From Acetobacter sp. (GTDB lineage Bacteria > Pseudomonadota > Alphaproteobacteria > RF32 > CAG-239), in the NCBI GenBank assembly GCA_023665325.1, contig JAMPED010000002.1:1-64000 (forward strand): 64,000 bases of DNA, read 5' to 3'. The notes beneath the pieces were generated by a model. The model worked only from the letters and a program-made list of their open reading frames with translations. It made no database searches and was not told the origin of the DNA. Position 1 is the first letter of the stretch. Every line of letters starts with the position of its first letter. Below are positions 50,029 to 58,015 of this stretch, in pieces. The translations under genes were made by a program, and so were the position numbers.

Positions 50029-50238
50029 TTATTCCGCATCCTTTACTTTGTAAGCCATAAGAACTCTCAAAGTATCACAAATGTCTTGCGCATCGTTTAT
50101 TCTGTTTTCTCCGAAAGCCCGCTCCAACTGTTTTTGTAAAGTGGAAATTCTGTCGTTTATAGCAACAGATACCTCCCACATTAAAGTTGAGTGCGGAACG
50201 CTTTCTGGCGTAGTAACCAAAACCTTATTCGTTGTCAT
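50029..50238 (-). CDS. Small helical protein
   Basis: 69 residues, one helix pair (NDRISTLQKQLERAFGENRI). Overlaps the preceding gene by 14 bases. Unknown. Confidence 0.5.
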   Translation of the reverse strand: MTTNKVLVTTPESVPHSTLMWEVSVAINDRISTLQKQLERAFGENRINDAQDICDTLRVLMAYKVKDAE

Positions 50239-50908
50239 CTTTTCTTTCTCCTTCGTTTAACTGCGGTGCCACAAAACCGTCTTGTATTGCAGCAACACCG
50301 GTCGAATAAATTTTATGGTCTACATAAGCGGCAACCTGTGCCTTTGCTTGAAGTACCATTTTGCTTATTTCTTCCTGCGCCGAACGCTTCGCAAAATCAT
50401 TGTTCTGATACAAATAGCGCGCCTCTTTGAGCTGGTCTACAATCTCTTGCATTTGTTTCTTTGACAAATATCCTTTGCCGTCAATTGCTGCCTGCAGCGT
50501 CGAAAGCGCCGACTGGACACCGCTTTCTGCTTTGGAAATCTGCTCGTCTGCTTCTTCCCTTATCATATCAATTTTTGCTGGCAACGGCTCATATTTTATA
50601 TGCCCATCCTCTTTTGTATAAGAGATTGTACAAGGGACGCCGTCACCGACATTCATATTCGTAATAAGCTCTGAAAATTGAATCGGTGAAAGCTGAATTT
50701 TAATGAGCGTCTGCTCCCCGAACGGCCAATCGTGGTGCAAATCTCTTTCTACTCTTGCTGACTTAATGGTCAACTCCATAAAGTTGCCAACAGAAACATC
50801 GGACATAAACATCTGTTTATCTCCGAGTGTGCTTCCGCTGCCCACTCTGTTTATACCTACCATACCGTAGCTCTTGCTTTCAAACATCTTTCCTTGTAAA
50901 ATTTTCAT
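50225..50908 (-). CDS. Unknown protein, beta domain plus coiled coil
   Basis: ATG at 50908 (MKILQGKM) with AGGAGAAGG close upstream. 227 residues. Residues 1-110 are beta-rich (MELTIKSARVERDLHHDWPF, TLIKIQLSPIQFSELI); 115-205 a coiled coil; acidic end. The pattern of a beta domain that asks for sites by SPIQFSEL is known from small phage proteins near replication genes, but no name can be given. Confidence 0.5.
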   Translation of the reverse strand: MKILQGKMFESKSYGMVGINRVGSGSTLGDKQMFMSDVSVGNFMELTIKSARVERDLHHDWPFGEQTLIKIQLSPIQFSELITNMNVGDGVPCTISYTKEDGHIKYEPLPAKIDMIREEADEQISKAESGVQSALSTLQAAIDGKGYLSKKQMQEIVDQLKEARYLYQNNDFAKRSAQEEISKMVLQAKAQVAAYVDHKIYSTGVAAIQDGFVAPQLNEGERKDDNE

Positions 50909-50925
50909 AAAACCTTCTCCTGATT

Positions 50926-50936
50926 TATTGTACAAC
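50926..50936 (-). promoter_or_regulatory. GYTGTACTATA-class promoter candidate (variant)
   Basis: Minus strand GTTGTACAATA, 17 bases before the ATG at 50908, directly after a terminator. Confidence 0.5.
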
Positions 50937-50940
50937 CTAA

Positions 50941-50976
50941 TTATAAAGAAAAGCCACAGCTTGTGCTGCGGCTTTT
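50941..50976 (-). terminator. Rho-independent terminator
   Basis: Minus strand AAAAGCCGCAGC-acaa-GCTGTGGCTTTT then TCTTTAT; 12-bp stem with one G-T pair. Ends the transcript of 51011-51577. Confidence 0.85.
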
Positions 50977-51010
50977 CCCGGAGTTAATACTACTGAATGT
51001 CTCGAAGAAA

Positions 51011-51577
51011 TCAAGAACACTCTGTAAGCGTGAAATTTATTCGGGCGTCGTAATCATCATTATCAATAACACTTATCCTAACTTCGACTTTTGGGTATTC
51101 TTCGCTGCTGGCTATAAGCGGAACCATTGCACCAGTCACGACAAAATTTTGTTCTCTAGCAATCGCATAAATGCGTTTTGCTACTTCTTTGTGTGTAATG
51201 GTTGCTCCTTTCTTTAACCAAGCACAAAAAGTATTTGTGCTTATGTCGTCATACCCATCAACAACATCTTCGATAGCCTTCTCTACAATACCCCTTGCTG
51301 TATCCCAATCAAGATACGGCGGCTCTGGTATCGTCTGTTCTGGCTGCGGAAGTTGTTGCGCAAGCCAATTATCTGCTTGCTTCTTTGTTAAAATTTCTAC
51401 TGACAACGGGTCTCTATTAGCGCCCTGCTGCACAGAAACGACAACCTGTTCCCCTTCAACCAACTTTCGCGTAGAATAAGCGCGAAGTTCACCATTACCG
51501 TCATTGATAACGGTCAAATATGCCCCTTTCTTTGCTGCACTTGGTCTCTGGGAAACAACAGTTGCCTTCTTTATCAT
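51011..51577 (-). CDS. Unknown protein
   Basis: 188 residues. An N-terminal SH3- or OB-like beta part (AYLTVINDGNGELRAYSTRK), a proline linker (PQPEQTIPEPPYLDW), then an alpha-beta domain. Its ATG overlaps the previous stop (ATGA). Ends at a strong terminator. Confidence 0.5.
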   Translation of the reverse strand: MIKKATVVSQRPSAAKKGAYLTVINDGNGELRAYSTRKLVEGEQVVVSVQQGANRDPLSVEILTKKQADNWLAQQLPQPEQTIPEPPYLDWDTARGIVEKAIEDVVDGYDDISTNTFCAWLKKGATITHKEVAKRIYAIAREQNFVVTGAMVPLIASSEEYPKVEVRISVIDNDDYDARINFTLTECS

Positions 51578-52029
51578 TTCTGTGCACCTTCTTCTTTACG
51601 AAGCTCCGTAAGCTCTTCTGAATACTGAAGCGTCAACTTATCAAATTGTTCAAGAGACTTTTTCAATTCTTCTTGAACCTTCGTTACGCGAGCTTCCGCA
51701 TCCTTCAATAAAGCTTCTCTGTTAGCCTGAATGCCAGCTAAAATAAGCTGAACTTCGAGCTTTCTCTCTTCGGCGGTAAGTACGCGCTCCGAAACAACAG
51801 GCTCTTCTACTGTTTGCCCCTCCTGCTCCGCTGGCTTCTTCTGGGCTTGCGGCATAGGTGGTACAGCCCCTCCTACACCAGCCAAAGACGCCATAACAAC
51901 AGCCTCCTCCTCTGGTGTAAGTTGCTGCCCGCCCTGAACTGGAGCAAGCTCTTCTTCTATCAATTCTGCGTGTGCAAAAGTTGCATCGTCTTGAATGGGC
52001 TCTGTTGCCGATTTGCGCTTATTAGCCAT
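51574..52029 (-). CDS. SATE-signature coiled-coil protein
   Basis: 151 residues. Starts MANKRKSATEPIQDD, the same basic-SATE start as 15741-16697 and 5948-7804. A P/Q/E-rich middle is followed by a coiled coil (about 90-148). Overlaps the beta-helix gene by eight bases. A head-internal or scaffold role is inferred from the shared start. Confidence 0.55.
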   Translation of the reverse strand: MANKRKSATEPIQDDATFAHAELIEEELAPVQGGQQLTPEEEAVVMASLAGVGGAVPPMPQAQKKPAEQEGQTVEEPVVSERVLTAEERKLEVQLILAGIQANREALLKDAEARVTKVQEELKKSLEQFDKLTLQYSEELTELRKEEGAQK

Positions 52030-52858
52030 TATACACGTCTCCGCCGTTAAAGTTGCCGTAAACTACCTGAGCATCGGTGCTCTTGTCCATCTCGATAAGC
52101 TGACCCTGTCCGTAAATACCTTGAATATTGTTTCCGATATTCACAAAGGCGCCGAACCGAATCGTCTTTTTCTTGTTGAGCCAAGTACCGTCTTCCTGTG
52201 CACTACGAATTTCTGCGTTGGAGCAAGAAAGACCGTAAATTTCACCGAGCTCGTTTGAGCCTACAAACAGAATTGAGCCGCCGGTCACGTTGCGAGCATA
52301 AAGCATATTGTCCGTGATAACCGTGCACCCCGTCAACGAAACTGCTGGGTACATATAGTCGCCAAGAACAACGGTACCGCCGTCGATTTGAGCATCCCAT
52401 CCCGCATATACGCTGCATTTCGGGAACTCAATACGCCCGCCGTCTGCTGAAATATGTACCTTATAGCTCGATACATTTTTGTCCGTAATACCGTCAAACG
52501 AAAGAGACGTCCCGCGAGCTGTAATATTATAAGTGCCGGCTTTCTCGAAGCGCAACTTTACGTTGTGGCAGTTATACAACTCGATGTCGCTATCTACAAC
52601 AAGCACTTGTCCTTCTACGAACGTGCAATTGTAAAGAGCGTTTTTGCCACTCGCATAAAAGACTGCGTTTTTGGGAAGTGCTTTCGTGTGGCAATCGTAG
52701 AGTGTACAACCCTCAAACTCTGGAACCATCTTCGGGTCCTCAAGGTTCGGCTGGAATCTGACATACAGAAGCTGACAATTTTGGAAAAAGTAGGGCTGAG
52801 CATTCAGATTGTTGAAGTTACCATTTTGCATAACTTGCAGATTCGTATTATGCTGCAT
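52022..52858 (-). CDS. Parallel beta-helix protein
   Basis: ATG at 52858 (MQHNTNLQ) with GGAGG eight bases upstream. 278 residues. Repeats of about 20-25 residues with aligned Cys, Asn and hydrophobic positions (FEGCTLYDCHTKAL, ALYNCTFVEGQVLV, IELYNCHNVKLRFE, VSLTGCTVITDNML) indicate a right-handed beta helix, common in tailspikes and surface-binding proteins. It ends DVYNG. No catalytic pair seen. Promoter motif of the GYTGTACTATA class 48 bases upstream, downstream of a terminator. It neighbours the first poly-G gene. Confidence 0.65.
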   Translation of the reverse strand: MQHNTNLQVMQNGNFNNLNAQPYFFQNCQLLYVRFQPNLEDPKMVPEFEGCTLYDCHTKALPKNAVFYASGKNALYNCTFVEGQVLVVDSDIELYNCHNVKLRFEKAGTYNITARGTSLSFDGITDKNVSSYKVHISADGGRIEFPKCSVYAGWDAQIDGGTVVLGDYMYPAVSLTGCTVITDNMLYARNVTGGSILFVGSNELGEIYGLSCSNAEIRSAQEDGTWLNKKKTIRFGAFVNIGNNIQGIYGQGQLIEMDKSTDAQVVYGNFNGGDVYNG

Positions 52859-52906
52859 AATTATACCTCCAAGAATATGAATTTTATTTGTTTTGTCGCG
52901 ACATAA

Positions 52907-52917
52907 TATAGTACAGC
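52907..52917 (-). promoter_or_regulatory. GYTGTACTATA-class promoter candidate
   Basis: Minus strand GCTGTACTATA, 48 bases before the beta-helix gene start. Confidence 0.55.
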
Positions 52918-52920
52918 AGA

Positions 52921-52958
52921 AATAAAAACAGATTAGCAAATTTCTCTGCTAATCTGTT
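52921..52958 (-). terminator. Rho-independent terminator
   Basis: Minus strand AACAGATTAGC ... GCTAATCTGTT, perfect 11-bp stem, then TTTTATTT; eight bases after the stop of the first poly-G gene. Confidence 0.85.
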
Positions 52959-52966
52959 AAAATTTG

Positions 52967-53432
52967 TTACTGCCAATGAAAATTTGGCTTTATCCTTCTG
53001 GCATATAATACTGTATAAGTCGTAGTAGTTGTATTAGTACCAGTACTCGAACAAGATAAACTATTTCCCGAGAACCCCAAATAGTACTCGATATTTGACG
53101 GCGGCGGAATTATAAAAGTTAATCCATCGGTCCAACTCTTAATTACCATCTCCATATTAGTTCTGGTTTCTGATTGTATAGGGCCGCCCGTCATCGTTCT
53201 TCTTATGACGTGCTCCTCTACCACAACAAAAAACAATCCATAACTAAAGGTCCACATTGTACTTCCGCTACTGCCCGAAGTAAAACTATTTACTCCGTCG
53301 TAAGACAGCGTATAAGCAAGTAAATTATCTGTTCCTTCCTTAAACCTTCCGTCAGTTGTTATGCCCCCCCCCGACAGAAGTTATAGAACCACACTCAATA
53401 TTCCCGAATTGACTAGTCTTATTACCTTTCAT
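52967..53432 (-). CDS. Poly-G interrupted gene 1 (out of frame here)
   Basis: ATG 53432, GGAGG seven bases upstream, CAATATTG motif just before it. The start reads MKGNKTSQFGNIECGSITSV, then the G9 tract gives GGG and the frame stops after HNN (26 residues). If one G is lost or two gained, the frame stays open to 52967 and gives about 154 residues: GITTDGRFKEGTDN, a beta-rich Thr/Ser/aromatic body (TMWTFSYGLFFVVVEE, FIIPPPSNIEYYLGF) ending PNFHWQ. The gene at 57187-57664 has the same start and the same one-base disruption. Phase variation, frameshifting or polymerase slippage are the options; a surface role is inferred. Confidence 0.75.
53364..53372 (-). repeat. G9 homopolymer tract in poly-G gene 1
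   Basis: Nine G on the coding strand, after codon 20. The longest G/C run noticed in the window; open frame needs 8 or 11. Confidence 0.9.
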
Positions 53433-53447
53433 TGAATTTCCTCCAAC

Positions 53448-53460
53448 ACAGTCAATATTG
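53448..53460 (-). promoter_or_regulatory. CAATATTG-class promoter candidate
   Basis: Minus strand CAATATTGACTGT, only 15 bases before the poly-G gene 1 start. Confidence 0.5.
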
Positions 53461-53462
53461 CA

Positions 53463-54173
53463 CTAGTCTGTATTTCCGTCATCCTTCATTTCTTTCTTTA
53501 CTTTTTCTTCTGCTGCTGTAATCTCTTCGTAGGCATCTTGCAGCTGTCCCTTAAATTCATCGTTAATGGACTTTTCGGCATTTTCGGAAAGATACTCAAC
53601 AGCCTCAATATACTCTCGCGTATCCTCGTCTTGGAGTGATTCTTCGCTAATCTCCTTTAATGCCTTTATGTAGTTCTGAATTATGTCGTTCCGCTGCTCC
53701 TCTGTGCCGTTTTGATAATCGGCGTAATCGTCTATACGAAGTCCGAACATATCAATAGAGATGCCTTGCGTAAGTCGTAGCGCCTGTTGGAACACCAAAG
53801 CAGATTTACCAGACAATGTTACTTCTGTTGGAACTGCGCCGGGCAAAGCTAAATACGCGACGTGCAACTGTGGGTGGCGTATATTCAAATACGTTCCTTC
53901 AACTTGGTCTTGTGTTTCCTCTACGGCAATAGTCTCTTTGACATTAAGCAACATCGGGTTAATCATTGTCATAAGAACTTCACGCTTTTGTTTTTTCATT
54001 CTTAAAACAATAATAGATTTTGGATACTCGTCATCCAGCAACTGCGGCGTTGCATAAAGTGACTTCGGGTTTTTACGAAGATATTCTTTTAACTGTGTAA
54101 CCTCGTGCGAGATTACAAAAGGGTTATCTGCCAGCTGCTGCGGGTCAAGTGCGATTGATTGCTTTAATAACAT
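53463..54173 (-). CDS. Peptide-deformylase-like protein lacking catalytic residues
   Basis: 236 residues. Order of elements follows polypeptide deformylase: LYATPQLLDDEYPKSIIVL (in place of GLAAPQVG), MTMINPMLL (NP), EGTYLNIRHP (in place of EGCLSVP), and ALVFQQALRLTQGISIDMF (in place of QHExDHLxG). The metal-binding Cys and both His are absent, so it cannot be an active deformylase. A 75-residue acidic helical tail follows. It may be a structural protein built on the fold. Starts at a TGATG overlap with the previous gene. Confidence 0.5.
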   Translation of the reverse strand: MLLKQSIALDPQQLADNPFVISHEVTQLKEYLRKNPKSLYATPQLLDDEYPKSIIVLRMKKQKREVLMTMINPMLLNVKETIAVEETQDQVEGTYLNIRHPQLHVAYLALPGAVPTEVTLSGKSALVFQQALRLTQGISIDMFGLRIDDYADYQNGTEEQRNDIIQNYIKALKEISEESLQDEDTREYIEAVEYLSENAEKSINDEFKGQLQDAYEEITAAEEKVKKEMKDDGNTD

Positions 54174-54793
54174 CAGTTTTTCTCCTTATATGTCTCTGTA
54201 TCAAACAATACATTATTTTCTCTCAAACAATCAAGCATAACAAGGTTACAAGCCAGCTGACCGTTAAGACGTTCCCCTATTTTATAATAATTTGATAACT
54301 CTTCGCCGTCGAACTGATAAAATGGGGACATATCGTCTGCGAATTTGTCGACGATAGAACAAATACGATATTCGTCCGCATCCTGCATTGCATACTTAAA
54401 ATCTTCGAATATTTCTTCGACAGAGTCTTGGTCTTCCTCCGATAATCTTCCTGACTCAAAAAGTTCGTCTCGCAAGTCGTGCAGTATCTCTTCCAATTCA
54501 CTGTCTACAACAGAACTGTCAAATTTCGTTGCTCTTGTATTACGTGAAAGTTTACCAAACAAGTAATAAGAGCTTGTCGGAATTTGTTGCTCTGCCGTTT
54601 TCCAAGTACAATCAAAGACCCATTCACCATAATCGCCACTACAAACAATAAAGTTTTGATAAAAGGCGAAATAAACCGGGCACTCTAATCTAGCTTTAAC
54701 TAGTATAAATGACGGCGTCCGTATCACTGATTCTACGGTTAGCTTCTCTCTGACATACTTATATGCTTCTATTTCTTTGTTGACATCTACCAT
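54173..54793 (-). CDS. Unknown acidic protein
   Basis: 206 residues; beta-rich first half (FILVKARLECPVYFAFYQNF), acidic helical second half (EEDQDSVEEIFEDFKYAMQD). TAA/ATG gap of four bases to the upstream gene; overlaps the deformylase-like start. Unknown. Confidence 0.5.
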   Translation of the reverse strand: MVDVNKEIEAYKYVREKLTVESVIRTPSFILVKARLECPVYFAFYQNFIVCSGDYGEWVFDCTWKTAEQQIPTSSYYLFGKLSRNTRATKFDSSVVDSELEEILHDLRDELFESGRLSEEDQDSVEEIFEDFKYAMQDADEYRICSIVDKFADDMSPFYQFDGEELSNYYKIGERLNGQLACNLVMLDCLRENNVLFDTETYKEKN

Positions 54794-54797
54794 ACAA

Positions 54798-55463
54798 TTA
54801 CTCCATCATATCGTCTACTGGTTCAGACGGCTCTTCCTCTGACTGTTTCTGCATCTTTCTTACATAAGCGTCAAAGTCAATCATTGCATCATCCACCAAC
54901 TTAAAAATGGAATAGCAACGATATGCTGCTTGCTTCATTTCTTCTAACGGTCGATAGTAGGAAGTCCCAAAACACCTCTCTATCTTTTTATCGCAATTAG
55001 CACAAAATACTTCTCTAAAATATTTGCGCTGCTTGCGTTTGTTTGAAACAATATTCTTAAAGAGATATATTCGTCTTATTACATCAATCGTTTTTTGTGT
55101 CTGACGAATTTGATTATTATACAACTCAATAAGTCCAGCAGTTTGAGCTCTTAACGCTTCTGGTATTTCTGGGTCAGCAATATTATCTAATGCATCTCGA
55201 AGCGGTTCAGCGTAAGTCATTTTTTGCTGCTCCAACTGATTTATAATGTCATCCAGCTTATCTTGAGCTGCAGCGCTCAATGAAACAGCCAAAGTAGATA
55301 ATGCCGAATCTACCCTGCCTTTCAGTAAAGAAAACTCCTTTTGCTCTTCTGGGTCTAATACTGTGTCTGCGAGAGCAAGACCAAGTTTCGCTGTTAAGTC
55401 TTCTGCTTCTTTGTATTTATCTGCAAGCAATCTTGCAAGGTCTTGTAAATGACACTTAGCCAT
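54798..55463 (-). CDS. Helical protein with Cys pair
   Basis: 221 residues, mostly helix, with CANCDKKIERCFG near residue 155 that could bind metal with the later Cys in AAYRCYS. Acidic end. Starts ten bases after 55474-55695. Unknown. Confidence 0.5.
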   Translation of the reverse strand: MAKCHLQDLARLLADKYKEAEDLTAKLGLALADTVLDPEEQKEFSLLKGRVDSALSTLAVSLSAAAQDKLDDIINQLEQQKMTYAEPLRDALDNIADPEIPEALRAQTAGLIELYNNQIRQTQKTIDVIRRIYLFKNIVSNKRKQRKYFREVFCANCDKKIERCFGTSYYRPLEEMKQAAYRCYSIFKLVDDAMIDFDAYVRKMQKQSEEEPSEPVDDMME

Positions 55464-55473
55464 TATTGTCTCC

Positions 55474-55695
55474 TTAATGTTCTGCCCAATACAGAACGTC
55501 TGTCATACCAAAATCCATCCCGACCTGTGGACTCATTGTCTGCCCCGGACGGCACTTCCAACGGCGATATTGTTTTGTTCTTGTATCGAATTGCCCGACT
55601 TCGCCGTGCTTATATGTGAAATAGTGAATAGTGTCCCCGATAGTCGACGTCCAACCTATCTCTCGACGCTTTTCATCATAAATACTTTCTCGCAT
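55474..55695 (-). CDS. Small beta-rich protein
   Basis: 73 residues (TIGDTIHYFTYKHGEVGQF). GGAGC upstream. Unknown. Confidence 0.5.
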   Translation of the reverse strand: MRESIYDEKRREIGWTSTIGDTIHYFTYKHGEVGQFDTRTKQYRRWKCRPGQTMSPQVGMDFGMTDVLYWAEH

Positions 55696-55704
55696 AAATG
55701 CTCC

Positions 55705-56133
55705 TTAATCAAGTACATCTGCCATTGCCATAGCAAAATACTTACAATCTTCAAGTGTTTCAAGTTTCTTGTCTTTATCTATGGGAAATCTCTTCGATTG
55801 ACGGCACATAGCATCTTTTGGTATTTTATCGCCTACACCAAAAGCCCCGTGTCCACGATGCGTCCAGCCATACCACTTCTGTTCTGGCTCACTAAAACCA
55901 ATCTGAATAGCTTTACCACTTCCTTCATCGAGGGCTTGAAGTTTTGTCAGCTTATGATTATAAATCATTTCTGCTAATTCGCCCTCCGTATCCGCCAGAA
56001 AATCTGACGTCACATAATCCCCTTCGGCAGTACGAACATCTTTATATTCTTCCATACCTTCCGGCATAGAAATAGTCGGCTTCGCCAACACGCAGCCTGC
56101 TTCGTTTAACAAATAATCAAGATATTTACCCAT
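55705..56133 (-). CDS. Unknown protein of a phage-typical type
   Basis: 142 residues. GFSEPEQKWYGWTHRGHGAF is the key segment; strings of the form EKWYGWSHR recur in small phage proteins of unknown role. GAGGAG lies before the ATG and a TTGTACTTTA motif 19 bases before the start. Confidence 0.5.
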   Translation of the reverse strand: MGKYLDYLLNEAGCVLAKPTISMPEGMEEYKDVRTAEGDYVTSDFLADTEGELAEMIYNHKLTKLQALDEGSGKAIQIGFSEPEQKWYGWTHRGHGAFGVGDKIPKDAMCRQSKRFPIDKDKKLETLEDCKYFAMAMADVLD

Positions 56134-56151
56134 TTTAATTACTCCTCTTTA

Positions 56152-56162
56152 TAAAGTACAAC
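56152..56162 (-). promoter_or_regulatory. GYTGTACTATA-class promoter candidate (variant)
   Basis: Minus strand GTTGTACTTTA at the stop of 56163-56483, 18 bases before 56133. Confidence 0.45.
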
Positions 56163-56483
56163 TTAGTCCTTCTTTCTGGCTTCTCTGGCAATAAGACAAA
56201 GCCGCTGAATAATAGTCAACTTATCTTGTTCTGCTGTTGCCGGCATATCACCGAGCACATCAGCAATAACGGCATCCAAGTTTTCTTCTGTGGCGTCTTG
56301 AACAAGAGAAATAGCCAGCCCGTATGAAATCATTCTATTGCTCTGAACAATTTCTATACTTGACTTACAAAACCTTTCGTGCATAAATGACGGAACTGTT
56401 ATAGGGTCTCCTGGCTTATACGTGACAGTAATTTCGCCTTCTGCCTTTCTATCGTCTGCTACGATTGTTTTTGTGTCCTTCAT
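56163..56483 (-). CDS. Unknown protein
   Basis: 106 residues; beta start (EGEITVTYKPGDPITVP), helical end. AAGGAG upstream; ATG overlaps the HNH stop as ATGA, so the two are coupled. Confidence 0.5.
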   Translation of the reverse strand: MKDTKTIVADDRKAEGEITVTYKPGDPITVPSFMHERFCKSSIEIVQSNRMISYGLAISLVQDATEENLDAVIADVLGDMPATAEQDKLTIIQRLCLIAREARKKD

Positions 56484-57166
56484 AAATGCTGCTCCTTTTT
56501 ATAGGTACTTACAAGTACATCAAGAACTGTCTCATAATTCTTTTGTGTGTCTAATATGTACCCTTTTTGCTTACACCAGTCAATAAACTTGTCCACTGGT
56601 ATCATATCTGTACTACTTAGTAAAAACCTAAATAGTTCTTTTGCTGCATCTTGCGGCTGTTGCTGTTGTGGCATATTCACTAAAAGCCCTTTCGGCTTTG
56701 GCTTAGTAAACATATTGCGCGGAACAGAAACATCCCGCTGATGTACAGTACAATGCTCCCCTTCTGTAAGAGCAACAAGGTTAATTGCAGCGTTATTATG
56801 CTTATCCCTGTCTATATGGTGTATATGATAACCAACTGGTGGCTGACCGTAAAAGGCTGTGTAAGCTAGCCTATGCAACGGTATTTTATGCAACCCTTTG
56901 GAGCCTTTGAACTTTCCTTGAATACAATAATACCCGCGGTCCTCCGACAAAAGCGGTGGCTCCGCGAGTACATACCTTTTCTTTCTAAAAACGATTACAG
57001 GCGGCTCTATCCCTTGTGCATCAAATATAATCTCAAAACAACGCTGCAAATCAGCATAATCTGGTAACGCAATATATAAATCGTGCTCTTTGCCACGATA
57101 TGGGTAAAAACGTATACCAGCTTTTACAAGCTGCCTCTGATTACATCTTTCTGTAAGAGTTGCCAT
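56480..57166 (-). CDS. HNH homing endonuclease
   Basis: 228 residues. The nuclease region is HRLAYTAFYGQPPVGYHIHH followed by IDRDKHNNAAINLVALTEGE and HCTVHQ: the H-N-H core with HHID, N and H. The N-terminal 95 residues and a C-terminal helical part after QQQQPQDAA may bind DNA. Free-standing mobile gene, coupled to both neighbours by tight spacing. Confidence 0.85.
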   Translation of the reverse strand: MATLTERCNQRQLVKAGIRFYPYRGKEHDLYIALPDYADLQRCFEIIFDAQGIEPPVIVFRKKRYVLAEPPLLSEDRGYYCIQGKFKGSKGLHKIPLHRLAYTAFYGQPPVGYHIHHIDRDKHNNAAINLVALTEGEHCTVHQRDVSVPRNMFTKPKPKGLLVNMPQQQQPQDAAKELFRFLLSSTDMIPVDKFIDWCKQKGYILDTQKNYETVLDVLVSTYKKEQHL

Positions 57167-57186
57167 TAGCTAACCTCTATTATGTA

Positions 57187-57664
57187 CTAAAATAATAACT
57201 CTATTCCCGTAACATTAAACTCCGAGTACGAAATAGTTAACAGAGTCCCCACTGTCGAATTCTGAACATAACTGTCTGTAAACGTCAACTTACTTCCAGA
57301 AATAGAAGCGTCAAAATATTTCGGCAAAGCATATATCTGCTCTAACGTGGAACCGGAAATAAAAGAGAAAATAGCCGTAACATTTTCTGTATTAGAATAC
57401 CAAACCCTTTTGTACTTTACTACATACAAAGATGCGTTACTTTGAAATGTTATAGTATTCTTTTTTGCGTTAGCGACCCCTAACTCTTCTGTTGTTAACG
57501 TATAACTACTACTTACTTCCTTGTATTTTAATACAGACCCCCCCCACGGTGAGGGAGTCAGAAGTTATGTTCTTAGCCGTCAAAGAAAGAGAAACTGTGG
57601 CAGAAATACTGGAAAAAGCATCACATTCTACTGCCCCAAACTGACTGCATTTATTCCCTCTCAT
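57187..57664 (-). CDS. Poly-G interrupted gene 2 (out of frame here)
   Basis: ATG 57664, AGGAGA seven bases upstream. Reads MRGNKCSQFGAVECDAFSSI, then SLSLTAKNITSDSLTV, then the G8 tract; in this sequence it continues GGVCIKIQGSK and stops (51 residues). Loss of one G or gain of two opens the frame to 57187, giving about 158 residues: GGSVLKYKEVSSSYTLT, a Ser/Thr/Asn-rich beta body (VVKYKRVWYSNTENVTAIFS) ending VTGIELLF. The start M-K/R-GNK-x-SQFG-xx-EC is shared with 52967-53432. Same one-base offset in both copies. Confidence 0.75.
57538..57545 (-). repeat. G8 homopolymer tract in poly-G gene 2
   Basis: Eight G on the coding strand after codon 39; open frame needs 7 or 10. Confidence 0.9.
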
Positions 57665-57675
57665 ATCCCGCTCTC

Positions 57676-57999
57676 CTATTTTATCTCTTCGTCGGAAGCA
57701 GAAACAGCAGCCTTACGCTCTTCCTCTGTCTTAATAGCATCGAGAATGGGGTCTACCTCTTCGTCCGTGCCTGTAATAACGGCCCCGTCGTGAACTTCTG
57801 CGCCTTCTGGAATCTCATTTACTTCTTCAACAGAAGCAATATCCCTTGCATCCAAAACCACCTCATCTGCTGGTGCCTCTGGAGCAGTAGGAACCTCTGG
57901 AACAACTGGCTCCTGCGGCTTATTAGGCTCTCCACCCAACGAAGTATTCTTCGCTGCAAAATGACGGTGTACTGGAATAGGACTTTTCGGTGTAATCAT
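57676..57999 (-). CDS. Acidic disordered protein
   Basis: 107 residues, P, E, V and A rich (PQEPVVPEVPTAPEAPADEV), then acidic. It precedes poly-G gene 2 by 11 bases and follows a CAATATTG motif, so both are on one transcript. Possibly a linker or chaperone; unknown. Confidence 0.5.
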   Translation of the reverse strand: MITPKSPIPVHRHFAAKNTSLGGEPNKPQEPVVPEVPTAPEAPADEVVLDARDIASVEEVNEIPEGAEVHDGAVITGTDEEVDPILDAIKTEEERKAAVSASDEEIK

Positions 58000-58015
58000 A
58001 AAATTAACTCCTCTT

